Assembly: GCA_963822255.1 (NCBI GenBank)
Contig: CAWGGV010000009.1
Location: forward strand, 434,001-498,000
Length of the DNA: 64,000 bases
Direction of reading: 5' to 3'
Origin: UBA7803 sp963822255
GTDB lineage: Bacteria > Pseudomonadota > Gammaproteobacteria > Pseudomonadales > Azotimanducaceae
The position numbers were made by a program, and so were the translations under genes. Each line of letters opens with the position of its first letter. Position 1 is the first letter of the stretch. This document shows, in pieces, positions 1 through 8,485 of the stretch. The notes beneath the pieces were generated by a model. It was not told the origin of the DNA. It saw only the letters and a list, made by a program, of their open reading frames with translations, and searched no databases.

Positions 1-1
1 C

Positions 2-205
2 GAGCAACCCGTGCTGTGGCTGACGGCCGCCCGCGCCGATCAGGACTACGTGTCGCAGCAGTTCAAGAACGTCCGCTTCGGCCAGGTGGTCGGCTCGGGC
101 CACTTCCCGCAGCTCGAAGTCCCCGAGCAGACCAACGCCATGATCGACACGTTCATCCGCCTCGAATTGCCGAGCGCAATCATCGATCGAGGCAAGGCGA
201 GTTGA
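2..205 (+). CDS. alpha/beta hydrolase, C-terminal part (gene starts before the window)
   Basis: The first 67 codons are open from the window edge, so the gene enters from the left. The segment GSGHFPQLEVPEQ followed by a helix with MIDTFI is the usual tail of an alpha/beta hydrolase: the catalytic histidine sits in GHFP and is followed by the last amphipathic helix. An upstream stretch LTAARADQ fits the strand carrying the acid residue. Substrate cannot be told from this fragment. The stop overlaps the start of the next small reading frame. Confidence 0.6.
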   Translation, partial: EQPVLWLTAARADQDYVSQQFKNVRFGQVVGSGHFPQLEVPEQTNAMIDTFIRLELPSAIIDRGKAS

Positions 206-387
206 TGGCGCTGATCTGCCAGGCCGTGGGAGCCGAACCGGCGGCCGATACTCCGCTACGGTCGCGCCAGCCCGGTCTGGTAAGCATCGAGGAGATCGCG
301 GCGGAGCACCAGGACCGATGGACGAAGCTGTTCGACCGCGGTCCCCGTGGGACGGACATCGTTCGCGGCGATCGCGATGCCCGGTGA
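205..387 (+). CDS. possible antitoxin partner of the downstream PIN protein
   Basis: A 60-residue frame begins at an ATG that overlaps the hydrolase stop and ends inside the start of the PIN gene, the usual layout of an antitoxin-toxin pair. It has a short acidic helix (SIEEIAAEHQDRW) but no clear Phd, AbrB or ribbon-helix-helix signature. I assign it by position only, and it could be non-coding. Confidence 0.3.
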   Translation: MALICQAVGAEPAADTPLRSRQPGLVSIEEIAAEHQDRWTKLFDRGPRGTDIVRGDRDAR

Positions 388-829
388 CGCGTCGGATGAA
401 CGGCCACGCGAACTGATCATTGCCGAGCCGGCCGGGAAGTACGCCAAACGGCCGCCCCTCATTGCCGATTGCAGCATACTCGCCAGCGTGCTGTTCGATG
501 AGCCCGACCGGGACACGGCTGCCGCCGCGCTTCGCGGCCACGAGCTGTTTGCCCCGGATCTCGTCGATCACGAGCTCGTGAGCGCGGCGGTGAAGAAGTC
601 GCGCCAGGGGCTGGAGGAGGTCGCGGCACAAGGGCTGTCGGACCTGAAGCGCCTGCAACTGACGCGTTGCGCAGTTGACGTCGAGGCCCAGCGTCGGCTG
701 GCGCTGCAGCATGATCTTTCGGCCTATGACGCAGCGTACCTCTGGCTCGCTGCGGAACTCGGCGCGCCACTCGCCACGTTCGACGTGAAGCTCGGCGCAG
801 CAGCGCGGCGGCACCTCGCTGGGGGTTGA
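377..829 (+). CDS. PIN-domain ribonuclease, VapC-like toxin
   Basis: The protein has the PIN pattern: an early strand LIADCSILASVLF with the first acidic residue, a conserved E in the DHELVSAAVKK helix, a mid acidic motif LSAYDAAYLWLA and a late strand PLATFDVKL. Such proteins are Mg-dependent RNases that act as toxins of VapBC modules. I prefer ATG 377, which overlaps the end of the upstream small frame, over GTG 347. About 30 residues precede the first strand, longer than usual. All acidic positions look present, so it may be active. Confidence 0.75.
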   Translation: MPGDASDERPRELIIAEPAGKYAKRPPLIADCSILASVLFDEPDRDTAAAALRGHELFAPDLVDHELVSAAVKKSRQGLEEVAAQGLSDLKRLQLTRCAVDVEAQRRLALQHDLSAYDAAYLWLAAELGAPLATFDVKLGAAARRHLAGG

Positions 830-888
830 GCCGCAGCGCGGTTCCGCGGCAGCCACGCACACTGCAAGACCGCCGACGCTCGTTGAGT

Positions 889-1845
889 TCAGGTCAGGCG
901 TGCAAAGACCGGCGCCAGCACGTGTCCGACCAGCGGTATCATGACGGCGCCGACCAGCAGCCCGAACACGCCCGCGCCGATCGCGCCGACGAACCAGGCG
1001 ACGAACCCGGAGGCAAAGGGAGCCGCCCCGCCCGCCGCTTCGGCCACGCCATGAATGGTGTGGCCGAGCCAGTCCAGCCCGTACACCTCCAGCCCATGCA
1101 CGATGATCCCACCGCCGACCCAGATCATGGCTGCCGTGCCCACGGCCGCCACAGCGGCGAGGAGGCGCGGCATGACCCCGACGATGCCTCGTCCGAGCAG
1201 CCGCAACGCGGCCACGGAGCTGACTGCGAGCGCGATGCCGACGTCGTCCGCCTTCACGATCAACGCCACGACGCCATACACGCCCGCGGTGATGGTCACG
1301 GCGACGATCGCGAGCGCGACCGCCGTGCTCACCAGACCGGCATCGGGCACGGCGGCAAGCGCGATCGCCATGATCTCCGCAGAGAGAATGAAGTCGGTGC
1401 GGATGGCACCGGCGACCTTGCGATCCTCCAGGGCAACCGGGTCGGCTGGCGCCAGCCCGATCTCGGCCTCGTGCTGGTGGGCCGCGTGGGGAACTAAGGC
1501 CTCGTAGACCTTCTCCGCGCCTTCATAGCACAGGTAGAACCCGCCGAGCATGAGCAATGGCGTGATGCCCCAGGGCGCGAACGCGGATAACGCCAGGGCG
1601 GCCGGCAGCAGAATCAGCAGCTTGTTGCGCAGCGAGCCCTTCGCGATCTTGGCCACGATCGGCAGTTCCCGATCCGCGGCAAAACCCACCACGTAGCGCG
1701 GAGTCACCGCGGTATCGTCGATGACCACGCCGGCCGACTTCGCGCTCGCCTTGGCGGCGTGGGCGGCGACGTCGTCCACCGACGCCGCAGCGACCTTGGC
1801 GATGCCGGCGACGTCGTCGAGCAGTGCGATCAGTCCGGTGGCCAT
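889..1845 (-). CDS. DUF808 (YedI-like) inner-membrane protein
   Basis: The protein begins MATGLIALLDDVAGIAKVAA and continues with ASVDDVAAHAAKASAKSAGVVIDD, the hallmark start of the DUF808/YedI family. Several hydrophobic segments follow, including LLILLPAALALSAFAPWG, and the C-terminus has paired membrane spans. The family is present in many proteobacteria and has no established function. ATG 1845 was chosen over the upstream frame extension because the family begins exactly there. Length of 318 residues is normal. It stands alone, convergent with the PIN gene on its left. Confidence 0.9.
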   Translation of the reverse strand: MATGLIALLDDVAGIAKVAAASVDDVAAHAAKASAKSAGVVIDDTAVTPRYVVGFAADRELPIVAKIAKGSLRNKLLILLPAALALSAFAPWGITPLLMLGGFYLCYEGAEKVYEALVPHAAHQHEAEIGLAPADPVALEDRKVAGAIRTDFILSAEIMAIALAAVPDAGLVSTAVALAIVAVTITAGVYGVVALIVKADDVGIALAVSSVAALRLLGRGIVGVMPRLLAAVAAVGTAAMIWVGGGIIVHGLEVYGLDWLGHTIHGVAEAAGGAAPFASGFVAWFVGAIGAGVFGLLVGAVMIPLVGHVLAPVFARLT

Positions 1846-1986
1846 GCGATCAGGATCCGTGGTGCCGTTCGGGCGCACAGTGTGGCGCTGGGCACGCGAA
1901 GCCGACAACACGAATCAGCGTCGCTACTCGCCCGGCGTGCCCGGGGTGGAGACGTCGAGCGACTACCACAGGAGAACTGTGGTGAC

Positions 1987-2035
1987 GGATCCACCGTCCG
2001 CACCCGGGTTCGGGTACGGGTTCAGCGGTGGATCC
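1987..2035. terminator. inverted repeat, possible terminator
   Basis: A perfect 10-bp inverted repeat (GGATCCACCG at 1987-1996, its complement at 2026-2035) encloses 29 bp rich in ACCCGGGT-like steps. It lies about 40 bp past the stop of the minus-strand exported protein and could end its transcript. There is no T-run, so terminator function is inferred. Confidence 0.35.
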
Positions 2036-2075
2036 TTCAACCTCACCTCCGGGCCGGGCGCGACGAGGGCCGGCA

Positions 2076-2372
2076 TTACCCAACCCGCAAAAGAGCCCCG
2101 AGGTTTGCGTATCCCAACTGGACGTCGAGGCCGTTCGCCAGCTCGCCAGAGAGCGCCACCTCCCAGGACGCGTCCTCTGCATCGAACGTCAGCCCATAGG
2201 ACGCGACCACGGGATCTGACCCGACACCAGGCACCCTCGTCCGGCTATGGAGCCGGATGGAGTCCGTGAGCTCCGTATATCCGCCGCTCACTTGCAGCGT
2301 CAGCCGATCCTGTGCCAACGCAAGCCGAGAGGTGGCGACGAGAAGCGCCGCGATAAGGATCCAGCGGGTCAA
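2076..2372 (-). CDS. exported beta-barrel-like protein, probably truncated
   Basis: Translation from TTG 2372 gives a clean signal peptide: basic start TRW, hydrophobic core ILIAALLVATSRLALA, cleavage before QD. A GGAGGG ribosome site lies just upstream, which decides this start. The mature part of about 77 residues alternates polar and aromatic residues (LTLQVSGGYTELTDSI, ASYGLTFDAEDASWEVALSG), as in outer-membrane beta-strands. It is too short for a barrel, so it is probably the N-terminal remnant of a larger outer-membrane protein. No specific family was recognised. Confidence 0.5.
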   Translation of the reverse strand: MTRWILIAALLVATSRLALAQDRLTLQVSGGYTELTDSIRLHSRTRVPGVGSDPVVASYGLTFDAEDASWEVALSGELANGLDVQLGYANLGALLRVG

Positions 2373-2615
2373 ATTTCCCTCCCTCCAGAGGACCGACGCC
2401 AACATGCGCATGTTGCGTATACCCCATCGGAAATGGAACCCGCATGGCCCGCGATGCTCCACGAGCGGGGCGTCGCGACACCGAGCCAGGCGGCCGCTGG
2501 CCTTTCGTAGGCGCGCGTCCACTGTGGCGTGACTACTATGGTGAGTTCGTCACCGGGATGATCGGATAGAATCGCATCCGGCTCACAAGGGAGAACCGTC
2601 ATCGACCGGGGTGCC

Positions 2616-3047
2616 GTGGAAAACGTGATCAGCCGCTTCATGACCAGCTTCGATACGAAGAATTGGGATGTGATGGCATCGACACTGGGCGCTGAGCTGT
2701 GGGTCGATTACTCCGACCTCAGACACGAGCCGCCTCATCTGACCACCAGATCTGGCTACGTGGGTTCGCGCAAATCAGCGCACGCCGATACTAGAACCCA
2801 TCACCTCATATCGAATCTGGACGTGGCGCTCGAGGGGCAATCCGCAGAGGTCGATGCGAGTTGTGTGATATTCAGAAACAACGGCGAGACATCCTTCAAT
2901 TCCCACGCCCTCTATCACTTCCGATTGAAAAAGCTGGTCGACGACTGGCTGATCGTTGCCATCAGACAATCCATACTCTGGAACGAAGGTAGCCCAGCCA
3001 TACACAAGGGAATCGCCGGGACCGATGGCGAGGTCGAATCGCCCTGA
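2616..3047 (+). CDS. SnoaL-like (NTF2-fold) protein
   Basis: The layout is that of the SnoaL-like branch: an N-terminal helix ending FMTSFDTKNWD, a loop VDYSDL, then HHLISNLDVAL, a long strand carrying YHFRLKK and a final strand WLIVAIRQSILW. These small cone-shaped proteins are isomerases, hydrolases or non-catalytic pocket proteins. The residues before GTG 2616 (IDRGAVEN in frame) resemble the normal family start, and an AAGGGAG site at 2587-2593 would fit a non-ATG start near 2600, so the true start may be a few codons earlier. It lies 8 bp before the AAA_28 ATPase. Confidence 0.75.
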   Translation: MENVISRFMTSFDTKNWDVMASTLGAELWVDYSDLRHEPPHLTTRSGYVGSRKSAHADTRTHHLISNLDVALEGQSAEVDASCVIFRNNGETSFNSHALYHFRLKKLVDDWLIVAIRQSILWNEGSPAIHKGIAGTDGEVESP

Positions 3048-3055
3048 ATCGACTC

Positions 3056-3571
3056 GTGGTCATCTCCGGCTGTTCCGGCGCAGGCAAGTCGACCTTGCTC
3101 GGGGAAATGCACAGCCGAGGCTATCCGGTCATCGACGAGCCTGGACGCAGAATCATCGCAGAGGAGCGGCTGAGCGGCGGCGACGCGCTGCCCTGGCGCG
3201 ACGTGGAAGCGTTTTTGCGGCGAGCGCTCGATATGGCGTTGCGCGACATCGCTGAATTTTCCGGATCGAGCCGCTGGGTGTTCGTCGACAGAGGACTCGT
3301 TGACGCGGCTTCCGGGTTGTCACACGTTACGGGTGAGCCACTCTCCGCGTATCTGCCCGCTGAGCCGAGCTATCACCGGAAGGTGTTCATGGCGCCGCCC
3401 TGGCCGGAGATCTATGTCAATGACACAGAGCGGCGGCATGCGCTGCCTGAAGCGATCGAAGAATACGAGAGACTTCTGAGCGTGTATCCGTCGATCGGCT
3501 ATGAACCGGTGGTTCTGCCCAAGAGGAATGTCGAGGCCCGGGGGGATTTCGTGTTGCGACAGCTCGAGTAA
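3056..3571 (+). CDS. AAA_28-type ATPase, P-loop NTPase
   Basis: The protein opens with VISGCSGAGKST, a textbook Walker A loop, followed by a conserved EPGRRI segment and a Walker B-like strand RWVFVDRGL. This order (GxxGxGKS, then DEPGR, then FxDRG) is typical of AAA_28, small predicted ATPases or kinases of unknown substrate. The C-terminus has YERLLSVYPSIGYEPVVLPK, also usual. The start is GTG 3056, 8 bp after the SnoaL-like gene, so the two may form an operon. Length of 171 residues is normal and all motifs are intact. Confidence 0.85.
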   Translation: MVISGCSGAGKSTLLGEMHSRGYPVIDEPGRRIIAEERLSGGDALPWRDVEAFLRRALDMALRDIAEFSGSSRWVFVDRGLVDAASGLSHVTGEPLSAYLPAEPSYHRKVFMAPPWPEIYVNDTERRHALPEAIEEYERLLSVYPSIGYEPVVLPKRNVEARGDFVLRQLE

Positions 3572-3682
3572 TGACGGCGTTCGGGCGGTCGGGACGGCCA
3601 GCGGCGACGGCAAGGTCTCGAGCATTCCGCGAATTACATCGACCGACCGGCGGCCCGCTGATCATCAGGTCCTGGAGTGCAG

Positions 3683-4868
3683 CTACGCGGTTCGCCAGTC
3701 GTTCTCCGGCATGATTCGCCGCATGAACTCGTCGAACAGTGGCACGGTGAAAGCCGTATCTCCGTGGCTCGGGCTCCAGATCATGCCTTTGGCGATCAAC
3801 TGGCTTCGCGTGGGCCCCAGAGCCGTCACTTCGCGCTCGAGCACATCGGCGATGGCTCCCGAGCGATGCGGTTCAGGCCCCAGTTCCGTCATCGCTCAAA
3901 GGTAGCGCTTCTAGATGGGGTAAGGCGATCGAAACGGACACGGAAAAAGCTCTGGTCGAGCGTGGCGACTGCGGTTACCGAGCCCTGCTCGACGTCACGC
4001 ACAGTATGGGTGACTGGCCGGCCGCGTCCCCAGGCGTGCTTACCCCACTCCTGCAGGAAATAGGCATAGCCGTACGTCGCCTCGACAATCCGATCCAATG
4101 CGGCATCTTCTATTTGTACTCCCTCGCCGAGCGCCGGCTTTTCTATAGCCGCTCGAGCGGCATCGGGAGGCAAGGGCCCCACTTCCGGAAAGTCGAACAG
4201 CCGCTCGGCATAGGATTTGGCTCGCCCCATCCGGCCCCGGAGCTGAGGCAGACCTGCTCCTATCATGACCACGGGCAGTCGCCGCTGCGCCGCGCGATGC
4301 AGAGCGGTAACCAGCGCGGCGAGCTCGTCTTCCTTCACGTATTCAGCTCGTCACGAAGATGGCCAGTGCGGTCTCCGCCTGCTTCGCAGCTTGACCTGCT
4401 GCCTCTAAGAGGGCTTGCAGATCCAGGTCGAGATCACCGTTGTCGGCCAAGCCCGGCTCCGGGTCGAAGTCGATGCCGACCTCGATATCCTCGTATTTCA
4501 CCTTGAGCGCTCGAGCAAATCCCGCAAGCGCACGAAGCGCCCTGCGTGAAAGATCGGCCGCTCGCTCATGGCGGGACAGCCGCAGCAACGCCCGACGCAA
4601 CTCCGAGGATTGATGGGAGAGACCGCCCCTCCGGGGCTTCCGAGTCGCAGCGATGAATACCTGCCGCTTCGGCATCGTCCCTCATCCGGTCGAGCAGCAC
4701 AGTCTGACCCACACCGCGCGGCCCGACCATCAACAGGCTCTTCGTGGGTCGACCGAGCCGGGCCCGCTCGACGGCGGATTCGACCTGCTCTATCAACTCG
4801 TCACGTCCGGCAAGCTCTGGCGGCGGCGTACCGGCTCCGGGGGTGTAGGGGTTCCGAACTGGGTCCAT
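3683..4868 (-). pseudogene. AAA ATPase (STAND/orc1-like), broken in four frames
   Basis: Four consecutive minus-strand frames join into one ATPase of about 390 residues. 4868-4660 gives the start and the P-loop segment LMVGPRGVGQT, 4660-4343 gives a basic middle and a conserved acidic stretch, 4338-3889 gives VMIGAGLPQLRG and ERLFDFPEVGPL, and 3892-3683 gives the C-terminal HGDTAFTVPLFDEFMRR. This family normally has GVGKT and an intact Walker B in a LFIDE strand. Here the lysine is glutamine, and the Walker B strand is lost at the frame break (IFVTS then stop). Loss of both ATP-binding motifs means this is a dead gene, not merely a sequencing slip. Confidence 0.75.
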
Positions 4869-4892
4869 GGTCGCTGAGTTATAGGAATCTTA

Positions 4893-4926
4893 GAGAAATT
4901 AGCTATTGGATAAATTAGCTAATCTC
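4893..4926. promoter_or_regulatory. AT-rich imperfect palindrome before the dead ATPase
   Basis: In an AT-rich patch unusual for this DNA, GAGAAATTAGCT (4893-4904) is mirrored by AGCTAATCTC (4917-4926), with AAATTAGCTA also repeated directly. It sits 25-58 bp upstream of the ATPase start and could be its promoter/operator. Function is inferred from position. Confidence 0.4.
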
Positions 4927-4999
4927 CATCAAGAAGCCTTCCATACGTCAAGCGCGTCCCGATCGAACCAGCGCACGTCGCTCGCCGATCCAGGCGCAG

Positions 5000-5557
5000 T
5001 CAGCCCCAGGGCGAAACCAAAGCGACTGCCTCGAAGGGGGGTGCGGAGATCGGCTCTGCGTCGCCGAAGCTCGCGACCTCGACCCACTGGCCATCGTCGA
5101 GCGCGAACGCTTCCAGGCGGCGGGCGATCGGATCGACGAGCCAGGCGAACGAAACGCCGTAGCGTGCGTAGAGTGGCATCTTGACCTCTCGGTCACGGCT
5201 CGCCGTGGATGGTGAGAGCACTTCGCAGACCCAATCCGGTACGACGTCGAAGCGCTGGTCGTTCGGAACTTGCGGCATGCGCGACCGTCGCCACCCGGCA
5301 AGATCAGGGACCACCAATTCGACGTTCAGAACGAAGTGAACCTCCGGTTCGTCAATGATCCACCAGCCTCCCGGCCCACCGCGTCCACGATCATAGGGGC
5401 CTCCGAGATCCACGCCGAGATGAGACGCCGTAAGCGCATGCGGCCCTGGCGGACGCGGGTGCGCGTAGAGCTGACCGTTGATGATCTCGCCTACGACACC
5501 CTCGGGGAGCGCCTCGAGCGCCGCGTAGAGCGTCTGGATGTGACTCGCATGGCCCAT
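5000..5557 (-). CDS. Uma2-family putative nuclease (DUF820)
   Basis: The protein has the Uma2 pattern: an early EIINGQLYAHPRP, a middle VVPDLAGWR strand, then VCEVLSPSTASRDREVKMPLYARYGV and AWLVDPIARRLEAFAL. The D, E-V and K residues form the restriction-endonuclease-like PD-(D/E)XK core. Uma2 proteins are common and mostly uncharacterised. Start ATG 5557 gives the family's usual N-terminus (MGHASHIQTLYAALEALPEG) and 185 residues. No partner gene is evident. Confidence 0.85.
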   Translation of the reverse strand: MGHASHIQTLYAALEALPEGVVGEIINGQLYAHPRPPGPHALTASHLGVDLGGPYDRGRGGPGGWWIIDEPEVHFVLNVELVVPDLAGWRRSRMPQVPNDQRFDVVPDWVCEVLSPSTASRDREVKMPLYARYGVSFAWLVDPIARRLEAFALDDGQWVEVASFGDAEPISAPPFEAVALVSPWG

Positions 5558-5760
5558 AGCTTGCCTTCCTGCAGGACGAAGTGTGCCACGGGATGCCATC
5601 AAAGTTCTCGTTTCACGGGATGCTGAGCCTGGACCATTGGGTCGTGTACATCCTCGAGTGTGCGCTGGTTCGCCAACGCGAGAAGGCCGATGTTGCTGCC
5701 TATGTACGTGCGACCCCGCGCACATCCAAACCTTGCATCTGAGCCCTCGCCTCCCACTGT

Positions 5761-5875
5761 CTTCACGGACAAATCAATGGCCGCGCCCACTTCCCTCGAT
5801 CAGCTCGCCGCGGTGGTGGCTGCCGCCATCGCAATACCGGGTGTGGGTATCGCTACGACTCCGATCCGGAGCTGA
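5761..5875 (+). pseudogene. fragment of a DUF1294 gene, partial copy of 8681-8780
   Basis: Bases 5761-5860 align without gaps to 8681-8780, the start of the DUF1294 part of the cold-shock/DUF1294 gene, at roughly 80 percent identity by eye. Translation gives SMAAPTSLDQLAAVVAAAIA against SMAASASFDQIAAVVVAAIA. Similarity stops at IATT and a stop follows shortly. It is a remnant of a related gene, either an old duplication or a paralogue deleted on both sides. Confidence 0.65.
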
Positions 5876-5931
5876 TGCTGCACGCGCTTGCGTGGATCAT
5901 CCGATGGCGGAGCGGCTCGCGGGCTCGAGGA

Positions 5932-5955
5932 ATCGCGACGGGAGATCGCTCCCAC
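5932..5955. repeat. half copy of the REP-like element at 49126-49184
   Basis: ATCGCGAC followed by GGGAGATCGCTCCCAC matches the right arm of the long hairpin at 49160-49184 except for one missing base and one change. The left arm is absent here. The GTGGGAGCG-type ends resemble REP elements of gammaproteobacteria. Confidence 0.55.
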
Positions 5956-5966
5956 GTGCTGGCAGG

Positions 5967-6515
5967 CTACGGCGCGCGCGCGGCCGCCCGCAGCTCGGCG
6001 AACAGCCGGATCAGATCCGGAAGCTGGTAGTTCGCATTCAGGCCGCTGGGGTTCGGCAGCACCCACACCCGGGTCGACCCCAGCCGCTCAGGCTGTTCGC
6101 CGATGCTGGCGCGGCGGCGTCCGAACCCGATTCGATACGCGCCGATGCCGAGCACCGCGAGCCAGCGCGGAGCGTAGCGCCGGACCTTGCGCTCCACCGC
6201 CAGCCGGCCGTCGGCGAGCTCCTCAGCAGAGAGCTCGGCCGCCGCCGCGGTGGTACGCGCCACGAGATTGGTGATTCCGCAGCCCGCGTCGAGCAGCAGG
6301 CGTTCTTCGGACGGATCGAGCTGGCGCTCCGTGAACCCCGCCCCGGCGAGCGCCGGCCAGAATCGGTTGCCCGGGCGCGCGAAGTGATGTCCGGTCGCGC
6401 CCGAGTAGAGGCCGGGATTGATGCCGCAGAACAGCACGTCGAGGTCCGGCGCGATGACGTCGGGAACCTTCAGGCCGACAGCCGCCTGCAGCTCACTCTT
6501 CGTCGGTCGGCGCAT
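5967..6515 (-). CDS. mug: G:T/U mismatch-specific DNA glycosylase
   Basis: The protein carries the family 2 uracil-DNA glycosylase motifs: LFCGINPGLYSGATGHHFA around residues 28-46, where the asparagine activates the catalytic water, and the late VWVLPNPSGLNANY loop that intercalates into DNA. It removes uracil or thymine paired with guanine and starts base-excision repair in the cytoplasm. Length of 182 residues agrees with the MUG/TDG family. It is monocistronic. An intact housekeeping gene among remnants suggests the island is patchy rather than one block. Confidence 0.92.
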   Translation of the reverse strand: MRRPTKSELQAAVGLKVPDVIAPDLDVLFCGINPGLYSGATGHHFARPGNRFWPALAGAGFTERQLDPSEERLLLDAGCGITNLVARTTAAAAELSAEELADGRLAVERKVRRYAPRWLAVLGIGAYRIGFGRRRASIGEQPERLGSTRVWVLPNPSGLNANYQLPDLIRLFAELRAAARAP

Positions 6516-6625
6516 GGAGCGATGATACCTGCACAGCTCCCGGCGATCCGCCGACTGTCGATTCTTGCGCTCCCGGATCGACCAGGAGGACGGATGGCCC
6601 GGATGCCACGAGAGGAGAATCGAAC

Positions 6626-7060
6626 ATGAAGTCCGTCAACCCCTACCTGAATTTCCCCGGCAACACCGAAGAGGCCTTCGGCTTCTATAAGTCCGTGTTC
6701 GGGTGCGGGTTCGCCATGGTGGCCCGCTTCCGGGACCTCGACCCCGACTCCGGCGTGCCGGAACAGGCCCTCGAAAGATCATGCACATCTCGATCCCGCT
6801 CGGCAGGACACGATGCTCATGGCCACCGACGCCATGGAATCGATGGGACAGCCGCTGAACGCCGGCAACAACTGCTCCATCAGCCTGGAAACCGAAAGCG
6901 CCGATGAGCCCGAAACGCTGTTCGGGCGGCTGTCGGACGGCGGCACGATCAACATGCCCCTCGAGAAAACCGAATGTGCCGAGAAGTCGGCGCCTGCACC
7001 GACCGCTTCGGCGTGCAGTGGATGCTCAACTACACCGGCGACGTGCAGTTCGGGGGCTGA
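6626..7060 (+). pseudogene. VOC-family (PhnB-like glyoxalase) gene with three frameshifts
   Basis: Joining three frames rebuilds a normal PhnB-like protein of about 144 residues. Segment 1 is MKSVNPYLNFPGNTEEAFGF and onwards from 6626, then IMHISIPLG near 6779, then MLMATDAMESMGQPLNAGNN from 6813, then CTDRFGVQWMLNYTGDVQFGG ending at 7060. Breaks lie near 6778, 6811 and 6985. Every segment keeps family residues, so the shifts are recent or are sequencing errors. The family binds small metabolites and the substrate is unknown. Confidence 0.75.
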
Positions 7061-7097
7061 GCGAAGGGGGGTGGTTGCGGAACAACCGGCTTTCGCG

Positions 7098-7346
7098 TCA
7101 ATTCCCTGCGCCCGAACCGCCGCTCCGTGCGCGCTTCCGCAGCCGGTTGAAATATGCCTTGTCGACGGGTGCGGTCAATGGCGATCCGGCACCTTCGAGC
7201 AGCTTCACGCGTAACCCTTGCCGCTCCTGGTCCTGGCGAATGAGCTCGCGGACATACTCGCTGCTCGTCGCATAGCCACGCTCCGCTACCTGGCCGTCGA
7301 CGAAGGATTTGAGGGATTCCGGCAGAGAGATATTCATCGTAGCCAT
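7098..7346 (-). CDS. ParD-like ribbon-helix-helix antitoxin, orphan
   Basis: MATMNISLPESLKSFVDGQV begins a ribbon-helix-helix fold, and ATSSEYVRELIRQDQER is the family's second helix (CC2985/ParD type). Such proteins bind their own operator and a ParE toxin through the C-terminal tail. No ParE gene follows: the next 40 bp lead straight into the end of the convergent VOC gene, so this is an orphan antitoxin, perhaps left after toxin loss. A 17-bp inverted repeat 29 bp upstream looks like its operator. Confidence 0.8.
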   Translation of the reverse strand: MATMNISLPESLKSFVDGQVAERGYATSSEYVRELIRQDQERQGLRVKLLEGAGSPLTAPVDKAYFNRLRKRARSGGSGAGN

Positions 7347-7374
7347 GCGCCGAGGTTAGCGCCGTCGCCAAATA

Positions 7375-7391
7375 TTGGCAATAGCTGCCAA
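7375..7391. promoter_or_regulatory. inverted repeat, probable ParD operator
   Basis: TTGGCA-ATAGC-TGCCAA is a perfect 6-bp inverted repeat with a 5-bp spacer, 29 bp upstream of the ParD-like start. ParD-type antitoxins bind such repeats in their own promoters. Assignment rests on position and symmetry. Confidence 0.5.
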
Positions 7392-7713
7392 CGACGCCGC
7401 GGCAGCGCGGCGGCACCTCAGAGGCCAATGAGCGGCTAATCGCCACTTCGGCCCAGGCGCGGATCGAGTGGTGCGCAATCGCGATCAGAACTAGCTTCTC
7501 CAACGAGGTACTTCAAACACGGGTATTGGCGTTCTGCGTCGCGACATGGGTGGGCGACGCTGCCAACGGCCCCGCGACGACGTCGGGATGTCCATCCTCG
7601 AACGCGCGACCGGCAATCATTGCTCGCAGTGCGCACGCCTTCGCAGACTGACGACAGATCGTCACTACACTTGCTGACATCCAACTCCGAGCCTGGAGCG
7701 CGGGTCGTACCGC
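7392..7713. other. intergenic stretch with a possible PIN-gene tail
   Basis: No convincing gene was found. Bases 7395-7415 repeat, almost exactly, the codons at the end of the PIN gene near 796-816 (translating as AARRHL), so this may be the 3' end of a lost PIN toxin. The rest shows nothing recognisable. Confidence 0.35.
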
Positions 7714-8480
7714 ATGAGCTTTCCCACCAAGTCTCCTCTTCAAAGCAACCCTCTACGATTACCCGGGCAATCGCTCGATGACCGGATTCGCGAGGTCATC
7801 GAGCGGCAGATCAACGACCGCATCATGTTTGCCGGCATCATCGGCATGCTGACGATCTTCGAATGGGCACGATGGGCGTTCGAGATCAAGGTGAACCCGC
7901 TAGTCTCGACGACGGCCTTCATCATCATCAGTGTCGCAATCGTCCCGGGCATCGTTCGCACCCGCAAGCAGGTACGCGCCATGCGCCTTGGTCGAGATGG
8001 CGAACGTGCCGTTGGACAGACCCTGGAGCAGCTCCGACGCCATGGCTATCGGGTGTTCCACGACATCCTCGGGCCCAGCTGGAACATCGATCACGTGGTG
8101 GTCGGTCCGGGCGGCGTCTTCACGGTCGAGACGAAAACCCTGAGCAAGCCATTCACGGGGCGTGCGGTCATACGCTACGGGAAGCAAACCCTAAAAAAGG
8201 GACCTTTCGATCTTTCCAACTGCCTGGGCCAAGCTCGGGCTCAGGCAGCCTATGTGGAAGGCTGGCTGAAGGATGCAACGTGCCAGCACTACGCTGTTCA
8301 GCCGACGGAGTCCCGGCTGGTACGTCGACTCGAGCGATACCGGCGCAGAGGTCTGGGTGATGGATCGAAAGACCTCATCAAAGGGTGCGGGCTCGAGATG
8401 CGCGACTTTCGCCAGAGCAGATCAAGGCCGCGGTATCGGCGATGTCGATCGAGATCCGCTCGACGTACGTCGCGGTATAG
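7714..8480 (+). pseudogene. NERD-domain membrane protein with C-terminal frameshifts
   Basis: After an N-terminal helix there are two hydrophobic spans (MFAGIIGMLTIFEWARWAF and VSTTAFIIISVAIVPGIV), then the NERD nuclease-related core: GRDGERAVGQTLEQL, FHDILGPSWNIDHVVVGPGG and VFTVETKTLSKPF. The glutamate, aspartate and E-x-K residues of the PD-(D/E)XK-like fold are present. After about codon 190 the frame slips twice (near 8300 and 8385); the tail PGWYVDSSDTGAEVWVMD and then MSIEIRSTYVAV lie in other frames, ending at 8480. The nuclease-like core itself is intact. NERD proteins have suspected DNA or RNA processing roles. Confidence 0.75.
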
Positions 8481-8485
8481 CCCGC

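Noticed and set aside
889..1497. Plus-strand frames across the DUF808 gene
   Set aside because: The minus-strand frame has the DUF808 start motif and membrane spans; the plus-strand ones are rich in R, D, H and have no family match.
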